Part shown: piece after piece, positions 15,412-23,368 of the stretch
Numbering within the stretch: the first letter of the stretch is position 1
Layout of the letters: every line of letters begins with the position of its first letter
Assembly: GCA_030038995.1 (NCBI GenBank)
Contig: JASHQS010000077.1
Span: 1 to 36,667, forward strand
From: Xanthobacteraceae bacterium
Lineage (GTDB): Bacteria > Pseudomonadota > Alphaproteobacteria > Rhizobiales > Xanthobacteraceae
Reading direction: 5' to 3'
Length of the DNA stretch: 36,667 nt
Program-made: the position numbers and the translations under genes
Notes under the pieces: model-generated
Database searches by the model: none
Seen by the model: only the letters and a program-made list of their open reading frames with translations
Told to the model about the DNA's origin: nothing

Positions 15412-16541
15412 TGCTTGCCTCCCGCGGCGGCGCCGGATTCCGGCAGCTTGAAGGATTTGTTGAGATCGTTGAGCGGCAGGTAGGGAATGACGCCGGTCCC
15501 CTGCTTGCCGGTATCGATGATGGTCTTGTCGGTGTTGGAAAGGATGTGCTCCATCGTCTCCAGATACATGCGCTGCCGCGTCACGTCGGGCGCTTTCTTG
15601 TACTGTTCGTAGACCTGCAGGAAGCGCGAGGTCTGGCCCTTGGCGTCGGCCACGGTCTGCGCCCGATAGGCCTCGGCGTCCTGGATGATCTTGGCGGCGC
15701 GGCCGCGGGCTTCCGGCACCACCCGATTGGCGTAGGTCTGCGCTTCGTTGGCCAGCCGCTCCATGTCGGAGCGCGCCGCCTGCACGTCGCGGAACGAATC
15801 GATGACTTCGGCCGGCGGATCGACCGGCTGCAGCAGGACGTTTTGAATCAGAATGCCGGAGCCGTAGGAGTCGAGCGTCTTCTGCATCAACTCCTGGACC
15901 GAAGTCTGAACGGTCTCGCGCAGCGTGGTGAGGAGCGGCTGGGTGTTGGAGCGCCCGATCACTTCACGCATGGCGCTTTCCGCCACCGCCTTAACGGTGC
16001 TCTTCGGATTTTGGATGTTGAACAGATAATCGCTGACGCCGTTGGGCTTGACCCTCCAGAACACCGAGAACTCGACGTCGACGATGTTCTCGTCGCCGGT
16101 CAGCATCAGGCTTTCCTCGGGCACGTCGCGCCCAGCGCCGCCGCGCCGCGTTTCGTCGGCAAGGCGCATGCCGACATCGGTCTTGTTGACGCGCAGCGCC
16201 GGCGGGGTGAGCGCGGTCTCGATCGGATAGGGCAAATGATAATTCAGTCCCGGCTGCACCACGCGCACCGCTTTGCCGAAGCGCAGCACCACGCCGAGCT
16301 CGTCGGGCTCGACCCGGTAGAAGCCTGAAAGGCACCACAGCACGAAGATGGCGACCGCGATCAGAAGCACTGCGCCGCGGCCGCCGAAGTTGCCCGGCAG
16401 GACGCGGCGCAATCTGTCCTGGCTGCGGCGCAAAAATTCTTCGAGATCGGGCGGCCGCGGCCCTTGCTGTTGCGGACCCGAGCCCCAGGGGCCGCGCGGC
16501 CCGGCACTCCACGGGCCGCCGGGCTGATTGCTCCACGGCAT
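15408..16541 (-). CDS. hflK: Membrane protease modulator HflK
   Basis: The 377-residue HflK opens with the Gly/Pro/Trp-rich segment usual for the family (MPWSNQPGGPWSAGPRGPW), then has a membrane helix (about 58-78) and a Band 7 domain (YRVEPDELGVVLRFGKAVRV onward). It pairs with HflC to control FtsH. I place the start at 16539-16541 rather than at the longer frame start at 16613, because MPW is the canonical N-terminus and AGGAGA lies 7 bases before it. The end overlaps hflC. folA lies 154 bases upstream on the same strand. Confidence 0.96.
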   Translation of the reverse strand: MPWSNQPGGPWSAGPRGPWGSGPQQQGPRPPDLEEFLRRSQDRLRRVLPGNFGGRGAVLLIAVAIFVLWCLSGFYRVEPDELGVVLRFGKAVRVVQPGLNYHLPYPIETALTPPALRVNKTDVGMRLADETRRGGAGRDVPEESLMLTGDENIVDVEFSVFWRVKPNGVSDYLFNIQNPKSTVKAVAESAMREVIGRSNTQPLLTTLRETVQTSVQELMQKTLDSYGSGILIQNVLLQPVDPPAEVIDSFRDVQAARSDMERLANEAQTYANRVVPEARGRAAKIIQDAEAYRAQTVADAKGQTSRFLQVYEQYKKAPDVTRQRMYLETMEHILSNTDKTIIDTGKQGTGVIPYLPLNDLNKSFKLPESGAAAGGKQ

Positions 16542-16695
16542 CCAATTCTCTCCTGGGCGCCAGTAGGCCGGCGCCGCGCCGCCCCGGTTCCGGGGGATAT
16601 AGGGGAGTGGCACGCCCGATGCAAACGTAAAGCCCGGCCATGGGCGCCGCAGCGGCCGGGATTGCCGACGTGCCGGAAGGAACTCGTGTCGGAAT

Positions 16696-17214
16696 TCAAA
16701 GGCGCGACGCCGTAGCGCGGGCGTAGGTCACGAAGGCAAAAGCAGCGTCGTCGTCGGCGCCGGGCTCATGCTCATCGCGGGCGGTTTCCCGCCACACGTT
16801 GCGATCGATGGGCGGAAACCGCGCCTCGCCTGCGACGGTCTTATGGACCTCCGTGATGGCCAGGCGCGTGGCCGCCGCGATCGCCTGAGCGTAGATCTCG
16901 GCGCCGCCGGCGACCACGATCTCGTCGGCGCCGCGGCGCAGGGCATCGCCGTGTGCGGCCGCAAACGCCGCCTCGAGATTGGGCGCCACCACGATGCCGG
17001 GCGCGGCAAAATTCCGGTCGCGGCTCACCACGATGGTGGTGCGGCCTTGCAGCGGCTTGCCGATCGACCAAAAGGTCTTGCGTCCCATCACCACGGGCTT
17101 GCCCATGGTGACGGCGCGAAAGTGCTGCAGGTCGGACTTGAGCCGCCACGGCAAGCCGTTGCCGCGGCCGATGACGCCATTGGCGGCGACTGCGGCGATG
17201 AGCACGATGTCCAT
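16696..17214 (-). CDS. folA: Dihydrofolate reductase
   Basis: The 172-residue enzyme reduces dihydrofolate to tetrahydrofolate with NADPH. Visible are VAANGVIGRGNGLPWRLKSD (substrate and cofactor loop, with the acidic residue after LPWRLKS), MGKPVVMGRKTFWSIGKPL (NADPH binding), and VVAGGAEIYAQAI. It regenerates the folate used up by thymidylate synthase, whose gene lies upstream on the same strand, normally next to it but here separated by about 1.6 kb of acquired genes. The start at MDIVLI was chosen by alignment with the family; a 13-codon longer start at 17253 is open but unlikely. Confidence 0.95.
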   Translation of the reverse strand: MDIVLIAAVAANGVIGRGNGLPWRLKSDLQHFRAVTMGKPVVMGRKTFWSIGKPLQGRTTIVVSRDRNFAAPGIVVAPNLEAAFAAAHGDALRRGADEIVVAGGAEIYAQAIAAATRLAITEVHKTVAGEARFPPIDRNVWRETARDEHEPGADDDAAFAFVTYARATASRL

Positions 17215-17316
17215 GCTGTCACACGAGCCCGTGCGGGTTCGACGCCAGTGCATCTTCTTGGTTCCGCCGGCAGTCTATACAACAAGCCGCCGCATGCTGC
17301 CGGGATCAATGCAACG

Positions 17317-18054
17317 ATGACGCCCATACCCCCCGACCAAGCCGCACGCCGCGCGGCCGTGGAGTTTGCGCAGAGCCTGGTCGCGAACTGGCAGGCGGCG
17401 CTCGGTATCGAACTCCTCGGCGTCTATCTCATCGGCAGCCTGGTGCATGGCGGGTTCAGCCGGCGCTATAGCGATGTCGACATGGCGGTGATCGCCGAAG
17501 CCGGATTGCGCGCGGCGACCATGGAACGCGTGCGCGGCGAAGCCGCGGCGCGGTCGGCCGAGTAGGGCGCGAAGCTTTCGGTGTTCTGGGCCGACCGGCA
17601 CTTCGTCATCGGCCGCTTTCCGCCGCTCGACCGCATCGATTATCTCGACCGTCCGCTGGTTCTCCTGGAGCGCGAACGGCTGCGGCCGGCGCGGCCCACA
17701 TTGGCGGAGATCCGCGCCTATCTGCGCGGCGCGCCGTTTGCCAACTGGGCCGAGCGCGCACGCTCTTTCGCCGCCGCGGCCGCGCTCGACGCCAAGGACC
17801 GCAAGCCGTATTTGCGGGCGCTGCTCTATCCGGCCCGGTTGTGTTACGCCTATACGACCGGCCGCATGGGATCGAACGACGACGCGGTTGCTTTTCTGCA
17901 CGAGCGGCCGCCGGCGGGCCTCGATGTCGCCTCGCTCGAACAGGCGCTGACCTGCCGCCGCGCCGCCGCCGATCCCGACCCGCTGTTCGCGCTGCGCTCC
18001 GTTCTGCCGGCGCAGGTCGAGGCCTGCGCGGCGCTGATCGGTAGCAGTCAATAA
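17317..18054 (+). pseudogene. Nucleotidyltransferase-domain protein interrupted by an amber codon
   Basis: The frame starting MTPIPPDQAARR has a nucleotidyltransferase motif: LIGSLVHGGFSRRYSDVDMAV (GS...DxD, about residues 39-59), as in aminoglycoside adenylyltransferase-like and MNT proteins. A TAG at 17563-17565 stops it after 82 codons, but the same frame goes on open to TAA at 18052-18054 with protein-like sequence (LSVFWADRHFVIGRFPPLDRI and on). So a single nonsense change, or one base error, broke a 245-codon gene. It runs opposite to folA and thyA and ends 6 bases from the stop of the convergent gene. The substrate cannot be told. Confidence 0.75.
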
Positions 18055-18059
18055 CAAGC

Positions 18060-18431
18060 CTATGCGGCTGGACGCAGAATATATGCCGTGTCGATATACG
18101 TCCCGTTCTTAAATATCCCACGCACCATTCCGGCCCGACGTGTTGCCGACCAAATTGCTTGGATGATCGGATTCTGGGACCCGACGATCGAATAGCGCAA
18201 ATCGTGCCGAGCCGGTAATTCCTCTTTATGCGCAGAGATCGTGTACGCAACTCGGATCGTTTCTTGCAAGTCTGAGGCGCCTTTTTTTCGCGGGACCAGA
18301 TACAAGCGGCCAGAGCCCTCCTCGTCCACTACCCAAACCGCGGATTCAAGCCCATAGCCATCCTGCTCGAGGAAGTCGACGAGGCGTTTTGCTGTAGCGA
18401 ACTCTTCCCTCATGTAATCGTTTTCAACCAT
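18060..18431 (-). CDS. Unknown protein overlapping the HEPN gene
   Basis: A 123-residue protein rich in charged and aromatic residues without signal peptide or membrane helix. It starts MVENDYMREEFATAKRLVDFLEQDG and has an alternation suggesting an alpha/beta fold (SAVWVVDEEGSGRLYLV). I do not recognise it. Its ATG lies inside the end of the HEPN gene (22-base overlap with the stop at 18410), so the two are probably made from one transcript and may act together. Base composition is AT-richer and codon use less biased than in the flanking housekeeping genes, which suggests transfer. Confidence 0.65.
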   Translation of the reverse strand: MVENDYMREEFATAKRLVDFLEQDGYGLESAVWVVDEEGSGRLYLVPRKKGASDLQETIRVAYTISAHKEELPARHDLRYSIVGSQNPIIQAIWSATRRAGMVRGIFKNGTYIDTAYILRPAA

Positions 18432-18831
18432 TGAAGAACTCCATGCTTGGGATTTTCGATAGCCTCTATTAGCTCTTCGGCCACCTCACGGAGCCGCGGA
18501 TCGTAACGACTTCCCTCGTTCCATCTTAGCACGATTTCCCACCGTGCTCTAAACTCGGGATCGTCATCCTGCTTACCTGCCAAACGCGACCGCAAATCAG
18601 CCAAGTTCAGAAGTTTGTTCAGGTCATGAGTAAATATGCCTCGCGCCAGTTCTGGGGTAGGAATGGTATCGCGCGAAACCGCGACGCCAGTACAGCCTTC
18701 AGCAGCAATTCGATCGCATAGCCAGCGAGATAGTACGCATTGCCCGAGCGTCCACCGGCTAACAGAAATTTTGCGTCATTGAGCTTTGTTTCCGCAAGCT
18801 CCATCAGGAAAGCTTTAGATAAGTCAGGCAT
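18410..18831 (-). pseudogene. HEPN-domain protein split by a frameshift
   Basis: Two pieces form one HEPN protein. The first (18619-18831) has SGNAYYLAGYAIELLLKAVLA, the hallmark of the HEPN helix pair. The second (18410 to about 18670, another frame) reads IPTPELARGIFTHDLNKLL, then FRARWEIVLRWNEGSRYDP and ends ENPKHGVLQWLK, the usual C-terminal half of such proteins. The frames fit if one base is missing near 18664-18672 in the run cgcgcga. In the joined protein RGIFTH fits the R-x4-H pattern of HEPN ribonucleases, though not in its usual place. The start follows the thyA stop after 3 bases. It could be a true pseudogene, a sequencing error, or programmed. Confidence 0.75.
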
Positions 18832-18834
18832 GTG

Positions 18835-19629
18835 TCACACCGCCACCGCGGCCTTGATGTGCGGATGCGGATCGTAGCCTTCGAGCGAAAAATCCTCGTA
18901 GCGCAGCGCGAACAAATCCTTGGCGGCGGGATTGATGCGCAGCGTCGGCAGTGGTCGCGGCGCTCGCGTCAGCTGCAGCCGCGCCTGGTCGAGGTGATTG
19001 AGATAAAGGTGCGCGTCGCCGAAACTGTGGATGAAGGTACCCGGCTTGAGCCCGGTCACGTGCGCCACCGCGAGCGTCAGCAGCGCATACGAGGCGATGT
19101 TGAACGGCACGCCGAGAAACACGTCGGCCGAGCGCTGATAAAGCTGGCACGACAGCGCGCCGTCGGCGACGTTGAACTGGCACAGGCAGTGGCACGGCGG
19201 CAGCGCCATGGCCTCGATCTCGGCCGGATTCCAGGCGGTGACGATCAGCCGGCGCGAGTTCGGGTTACGGCGGATTGCGGCGACGACGTCGGCCATCTGG
19301 TCGATGCTGCTTCCGTCGGGCGCCGGCCACGAGCGCCATTGCCGGCCATAGACCGGGCCGAGATCGCCGTTCTCGTCGGCCCATTCGTCCCAGATGCGCA
19401 CGCCGTGCTCGTTGAGATATTTGACGTTGGTGTCGCCGCGCAGGAACCAGAGCAGTTCGTAGATGATCGATTTGACGTGCAGCTTCTTGGTGGTGACGAG
19501 CGGAAAGCCGGCGGCGAGTCCGAAGCGCATCTGGTGGCCGAAGATCGCCAACGTGCCGACGCCGGTGCGGTCGCGCTTTTCCACGCCGTCGTCGAGCACG
19601 CGTTGCATGAGGTCGAGATACTGGCGCAT
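18835..19629 (-). CDS. thyA: Thymidylate synthase
   Basis: The 264-residue enzyme methylates dUMP to dTMP with methylenetetrahydrofolate. The length equals that of E. coli ThyA. The nucleophile C146 is in [11 protein letters not shown], the phosphate-binding Arg in [10 protein letters not shown] (residues 18-26) and RR in [12 protein letters not shown], and [12 protein letters not shown] near the C-terminus binds the nucleotide. The ATG at 19627-19629 matches the family start. The dihydrofolate it produces is recycled by FolA, encoded further downstream on the same strand. The HEPN fragment gene begins 3 bases after its stop. Confidence 0.97.
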   Translation of the reverse strand: MRQYLDLMQRVLDDGVEKRDRTGVGTLAIFGHQMRFGLAAGFPLVTTKKLHVKSIIYELLWFLRGDTNVKYLNEHGVRIWDEWADENGDLGPVYGRQWRSWPAPDGSSIDQMADVVAAIRRNPNSRRLIVTAWNPAEIEAMALPPCHCLCQFNVADGALSCQLYQRSADVFLGVPFNIASYALLTLAVAHVTGLKPGTFIHSFGDAHLYLNHLDQARLQLTRAPRPLPTLRINPAAKDLFALRYEDFSLEGYDPHPHIKAAVAV

Positions 19630-19724
19630 CGATCCTTTTACCCGCCGCCGAGTCGCGAGGATTCTACCGCCAAATGCGCACGCGACGAAGCCGGCGCAAG
19701 GCGGCGGTGGATAGCGCCCCATCC

Positions 19725-20240
19725 TCAATCGGGCGGAGTTTGTGCGCGGCCAACGACCGCGTCCATGAGCGCGGCGATGAACGCGTTGGCGCGGCGGTAA
19801 ATGCCCGGGGCTTCGCTCTCGCGGGGACCGCCGATGGCAAGCTTCAGTCCGGCACCGCGCTTTGCCTGCTGCACGCGAAGCCACAGCGCGGCCTGGCCGA
19901 GCGCAGCGGCGTTGCCGAGCCGCACGACGAAAAGCGGCTTGCGGTAACGATGCGCCAGGTCGCTGGCGAGCACCGTCCCGGCGGAGACCTCGGGGCCGGC
20001 CGCGTCGACGACGATCATGCACGCGTCGGCATCGCGCACGTTCCATTCGGTGCGTTGCGCCGGGTCGGCGAGCGGGGTCTCGGCGAGGCGCGGATATTCG
20101 GCCAAAACGCCCGGTGGGTCCGGAAAATCCTCGGCCCAGCCGCCCTTGGGGCACCAGCCGCCATACGGCATGAAGCGGGCGACGGCCACGTCGAGCACCG
20201 CCCGGTCCACCCCGGACTGGCCGCCCGAGATCAGCTTCAT
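19725..20240 (-). CDS. SLOG-superfamily protein ('putative molybdenum carrier')
   Basis: A 171-residue protein opening [19 protein letters not shown], with [13 protein letters not shown] and YPRLAETP close behind. This set (SGGQxGVDRAxLD plus PKGxxAED) marks the family annotated as putative molybdenum carrier, in the SLOG nucleotide-binding superfamily. The molybdenum name comes from a distant likeness to a plant Moco carrier; a nucleotide or sugar ligand is equally possible. It lies 95 bases upstream of thyA on the same strand and 48 bases from the tmRNA gene, which runs the other way. Confidence 0.87.
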   Translation of the reverse strand: MKLISGGQSGVDRAVLDVAVARFMPYGGWCPKGGWAEDFPDPPGVLAEYPRLAETPLADPAQRTEWNVRDADACMIVVDAAGPEVSAGTVLASDLAHRYRKPLFVVRLGNAAALGQAALWLRVQQAKRGAGLKLAIGGPRESEAPGIYRRANAFIAALMDAVVGRAQTPPD

Positions 20241-20276
20241 GGTTCCGCCGCTCTTTTTTCGGCAACCATTTCGGCC

Positions 20277-20282
20277 TATATT
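20277..20282 (+). promoter_or_regulatory. Possible -10 box of the tmRNA gene
   Basis: TATATT lies about 7 bases before the likely 5' end of the acceptor RNA. No good -35 hexamer stands 17 bases upstream (the place reads TTTTTT). It is the best candidate in the short gap from the divergent SLOG gene. Confidence 0.45.
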
Positions 20283-20287
20283 CCACC

Positions 20288-20657
20288 TGCTGGCGCAAGC
20301 CGGCTATGGCAATAAATGGCCGTCGTAATAAACCATTCGGACCCGGGGGCAGTACCCGGCGACTCCACCAATTCCAGGGAGCAGTTATCAGAAGTCAGTA
20401 ATCAGAAAGGCGTCTGATTACCGATTACTGACCACTGAATCCCTGATATGGGGTCGAAATAGGATCGACGAGGGCGTAAAGGATGCGCTTTTGCCCGGCA
20501 TGGTTCCGCCGTTATCGGGCCAAACTCATAGTTGCCAACGACAACTATGCTCCGGTTGCTCTGGCTGCGTAACGCAGTCCGAAAGACCGATTGAAGCCCT
20601 GGCGTCTTAGCAGCGCCAGGCGGGGTTCGGAGGCACCTGGCAACAGAAGCCTCCACT
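20288..20657 (+). ncRNA. ssrA: Circularly permuted two-piece tmRNA gene
   Basis: The acceptor piece (about 20288-20370) begins with a ctggc-gcaa-gccgg hairpin and ends with a T-arm (20343-20359, stem ccggg/cccgg, loop ggcagta) and cgactccACCA. The coding piece starts at 20450 with GGGGTCGAAATAGGATCGACG; its first 7 bases pair with cgactcc to give the 7-bp acceptor stem. The tag frame runs 20534-20572: gcc aac gac aac tat gct ccg gtt gct ctg gct gcg taa, that is ANDNYAPVALAA. The coding piece ends near 20655 after the hairpin ggaggc...gcctcc. The order 3' piece, spacer, 5' piece is the permuted form of alphaproteobacteria. It rescues stalled ribosomes and tags the stalled products for ClpXP; the exact ends are estimates. 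Confidence 0.95.
20371..20449. repeat. Spacer of the tmRNA gene with a seven-base-word hairpin
   Basis: Between the CCA of the acceptor piece and the G of the coding piece lie gtcagtaatcag and ctgattaccgattactgac, which pair to a long hairpin, bounded by ccaggga and tccctga. The words tcagtaa and attactg recur downstream of the gene. This part is removed during maturation. Confidence 0.75.
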
Positions 20658-20824
20658 TTCCAGGGATCAGGTATCAGTAATCAGTAATCAGACGGTCTGT
20701 GAAGTTGGGCTTCAGTCTGGGCGTAATCTGATCACTGAACCGCCTGCGGAGTTGGACTTCAGTGGCTTGGCCTTCCGGACGTAATCTGATTACTGACCTT
20801 CTGGTTACTGATTCCTGATTCCTG
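20658..20824. repeat. Hairpin array of tcagtaa-type words between tmRNA and sspB
   Basis: Direct copies of atcagta (tatcagtaatcagtaatcag, 20672-20691) face complementary words (gtaatctgattactgac and ggttactgattcctgattc, 20782-20820), with further attempts between (gaagttgggcttcagt and gagttggacttcagt). It is built like the spacer inside the tmRNA gene. Any sspB promoter or tmRNA terminator must lie within this array; I cannot point to either. Confidence 0.7.
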
Positions 20825-21358
20825 ATGCCTGAAGATCACATCCGCTACGACCTGCTCGCCCAAGCCGCGTTGCGCGGCGTGGTGCGTACGGTGCTGGCGG
20901 ATGCGGCCAAGCATGGGCTGCCGGGCAAGCATCATTTCAATATCACCTTCGCCACCGGCGCGCCGGGAGTGCGGCTGTCGGAGCGCCTGCGTCAGCAATA
21001 TCCGCAAGCCATGACCATCGTCCTGCAGCATCAGTTCTGGGATTTGGTGGTGCGCGAGGATGCCTTCGACGTCGGCCTGTCGTTCGGCGGCATCGCCGAA
21101 AAGCTGACGGTGCCGTTCGCGGCGGTCATGGCGTTTTTCGATCCCGCGGTGCAATTCGGCTTTCAGTTCGAGCCGATCGGGAGCGAGGCCGCGACGAGCG
21201 CCGAAGAGAAGACACCCGAGAAAGCTGCGGCGCCTGCCGCACATCTCCCCGCCGAGCTCAAGGATGAGCCATCCGGTGCAGAACCCGCGAAAGCACCGCA
21301 GCCGAGCGGCGAAGTGGTGAGCCTCGATCGATTCAGGTCTCGAAAGTCGGAAAACTGA
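20825..21358 (+). CDS. sspB: ClpXP adaptor protein SspB (alphaproteobacterial type)
   Basis: A 177-residue adaptor that binds the ssrA tag and the ClpX N-domain, delivering tagged proteins for degradation. The folded tag-binding domain covers about residues 5-120 (YDLLAQAALRGVVRTVL, HFNITFATGAPGVRLS, VLQHQFWDLVV, FDVGLSFGGIAEKLTVPF). A flexible tail rich in Ala, Pro and Glu follows, ending VVSLDRFRSRK, the short segment that docks on ClpX in this family. It lies directly after the gene for the RNA that encodes the tag. The ATG at 20825 fits the family N-terminus. The last codons run into the hairpin array before fumC. Confidence 0.95.
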   Translation: MPEDHIRYDLLAQAALRGVVRTVLADAAKHGLPGKHHFNITFATGAPGVRLSERLRQQYPQAMTIVLQHQFWDLVVREDAFDVGLSFGGIAEKLTVPFAAVMAFFDPAVQFGFQFEPIGSEAATSAEEKTPEKAAAPAAHLPAELKDEPSGAEPAKAPQPSGEVVSLDRFRSRKSEN

Positions 21359-21479
21359 AAACTGAAATCGGAAATCAGAAATCGGGAATCGGAAATACGA
21401 AGGAGCAAAGCGATGCGCGATTTGATTCAGACTTCTCACTCCTGGCTTCTGATTTCTGACTTCTGACTTCCGATCTCCG
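21352..21479. repeat. Hairpin array of seven-base words between sspB and fumC
   Basis: A purine-rich arm (aaatcggaaatcagaaatcggg and the like, 21374-21400) faces a pyrimidine-rich arm (cttctgatttctgacttctg, 21449-21468). They pair into a long imperfect stem around gaaatca / tgatttc. It overlaps the end of the sspB reading frame and touches the fumC start codon. Confidence 0.65.
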
Positions 21480-22871
<1,392 letters not shown>

Positions 22872-22873
22872 AA

Positions 22874-23062
22874 ATGGCCGAGATCGTCAACCTTCGCCTG
22901 GCGCGCAAGCGGGCCAAGCGGCGCAAAGCCGAGGAGGCGGCGGCGCGGCGGCGGCTGGCGCACGGCATAAGCAAGGCCGAAAAGGCGCTGCAACGGTCGC
23001 GGAACGACCAAGCCGAACGCGACCTCGACCGCCACCGCATCGAAAGCGGGGACGATTCGTGA
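22874..23062 (+). CDS. DUF4169 family small basic protein
   Basis: A 62-residue, strongly charged protein (MAEIVNLRLARKRAKRRKAEEAAARRRL...) predicted to be one or two long helices. Sequence and place after fumC fit DUF4169, a short family found in Rhizobiales and relatives. Function is unknown. The ATG starts 3 bases after the fumC stop, and its stop overlaps the next start (GTGA at 23059-23062), so the three genes are translated from one message. Confidence 0.88.
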   Translation: MAEIVNLRLARKRAKRRKAEEAAARRRLAHGISKAEKALQRSRNDQAERDLDRHRIESGDDS

Positions 23063-23349
23063 CCTCGGCGATCGTCAAGCGCTCGATCGTGATCGCCGGA
23101 CACAAGACCAGCGTCAGCGTCGAAGACGCGTTTTGGACGGCGCTGAAGGCCATCGCCGCCGGCCGCGGCACGACGGTCGCCGAGCTCGTGGCAACGATCG
23201 ATGCGGGCCGGCGGCACGGCAACCTGTCGTCGGCGATCCGTTTGTTCGTGCTCGATCACTTTCGCGACCGGACAGGCGGCAACGTCGAACGCCAACGCGC
23301 CCCCGGCAAAATGGCCGCAGCGGCTTCGCCGACAGCGCCGTCAAAATAG
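23059..23349 (+). CDS. Ribbon-helix-helix domain protein (RHH_4 type)
   Basis: A 96-residue protein with the pattern of the RHH_4 family: VKRSIVIAGHKTSVSVEDAFWTALKAIAAGRGTTVAELVATID, where the first strand and two helices form the DNA-binding fold, then SSAIRLFVLDHFR. Such proteins are short putative regulators with no known target in this order. The start is GTG (23059-23061), overlapping the stop of the DUF4169 gene. The last 20 residues are Ala/Pro-rich and probably disordered. It ends 19 bases before the stop of the convergent AsmA-like gene. Confidence 0.87.
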   Translation: MTSAIVKRSIVIAGHKTSVSVEDAFWTALKAIAAGRGTTVAELVATIDAGRRHGNLSSAIRLFVLDHFRDRTGGNVERQRAPGKMAAAASPTAPSK

Positions 23350-23368
23350 CAACAAACCGCAGAACACT

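Noticed and set aside
17563-17565. Amber codon read as pyrrolysine or other recoding
   Set aside because: No known pyrrolysine enzyme family, no sign of the system in this group; a nonsense change or sequence error is simpler.
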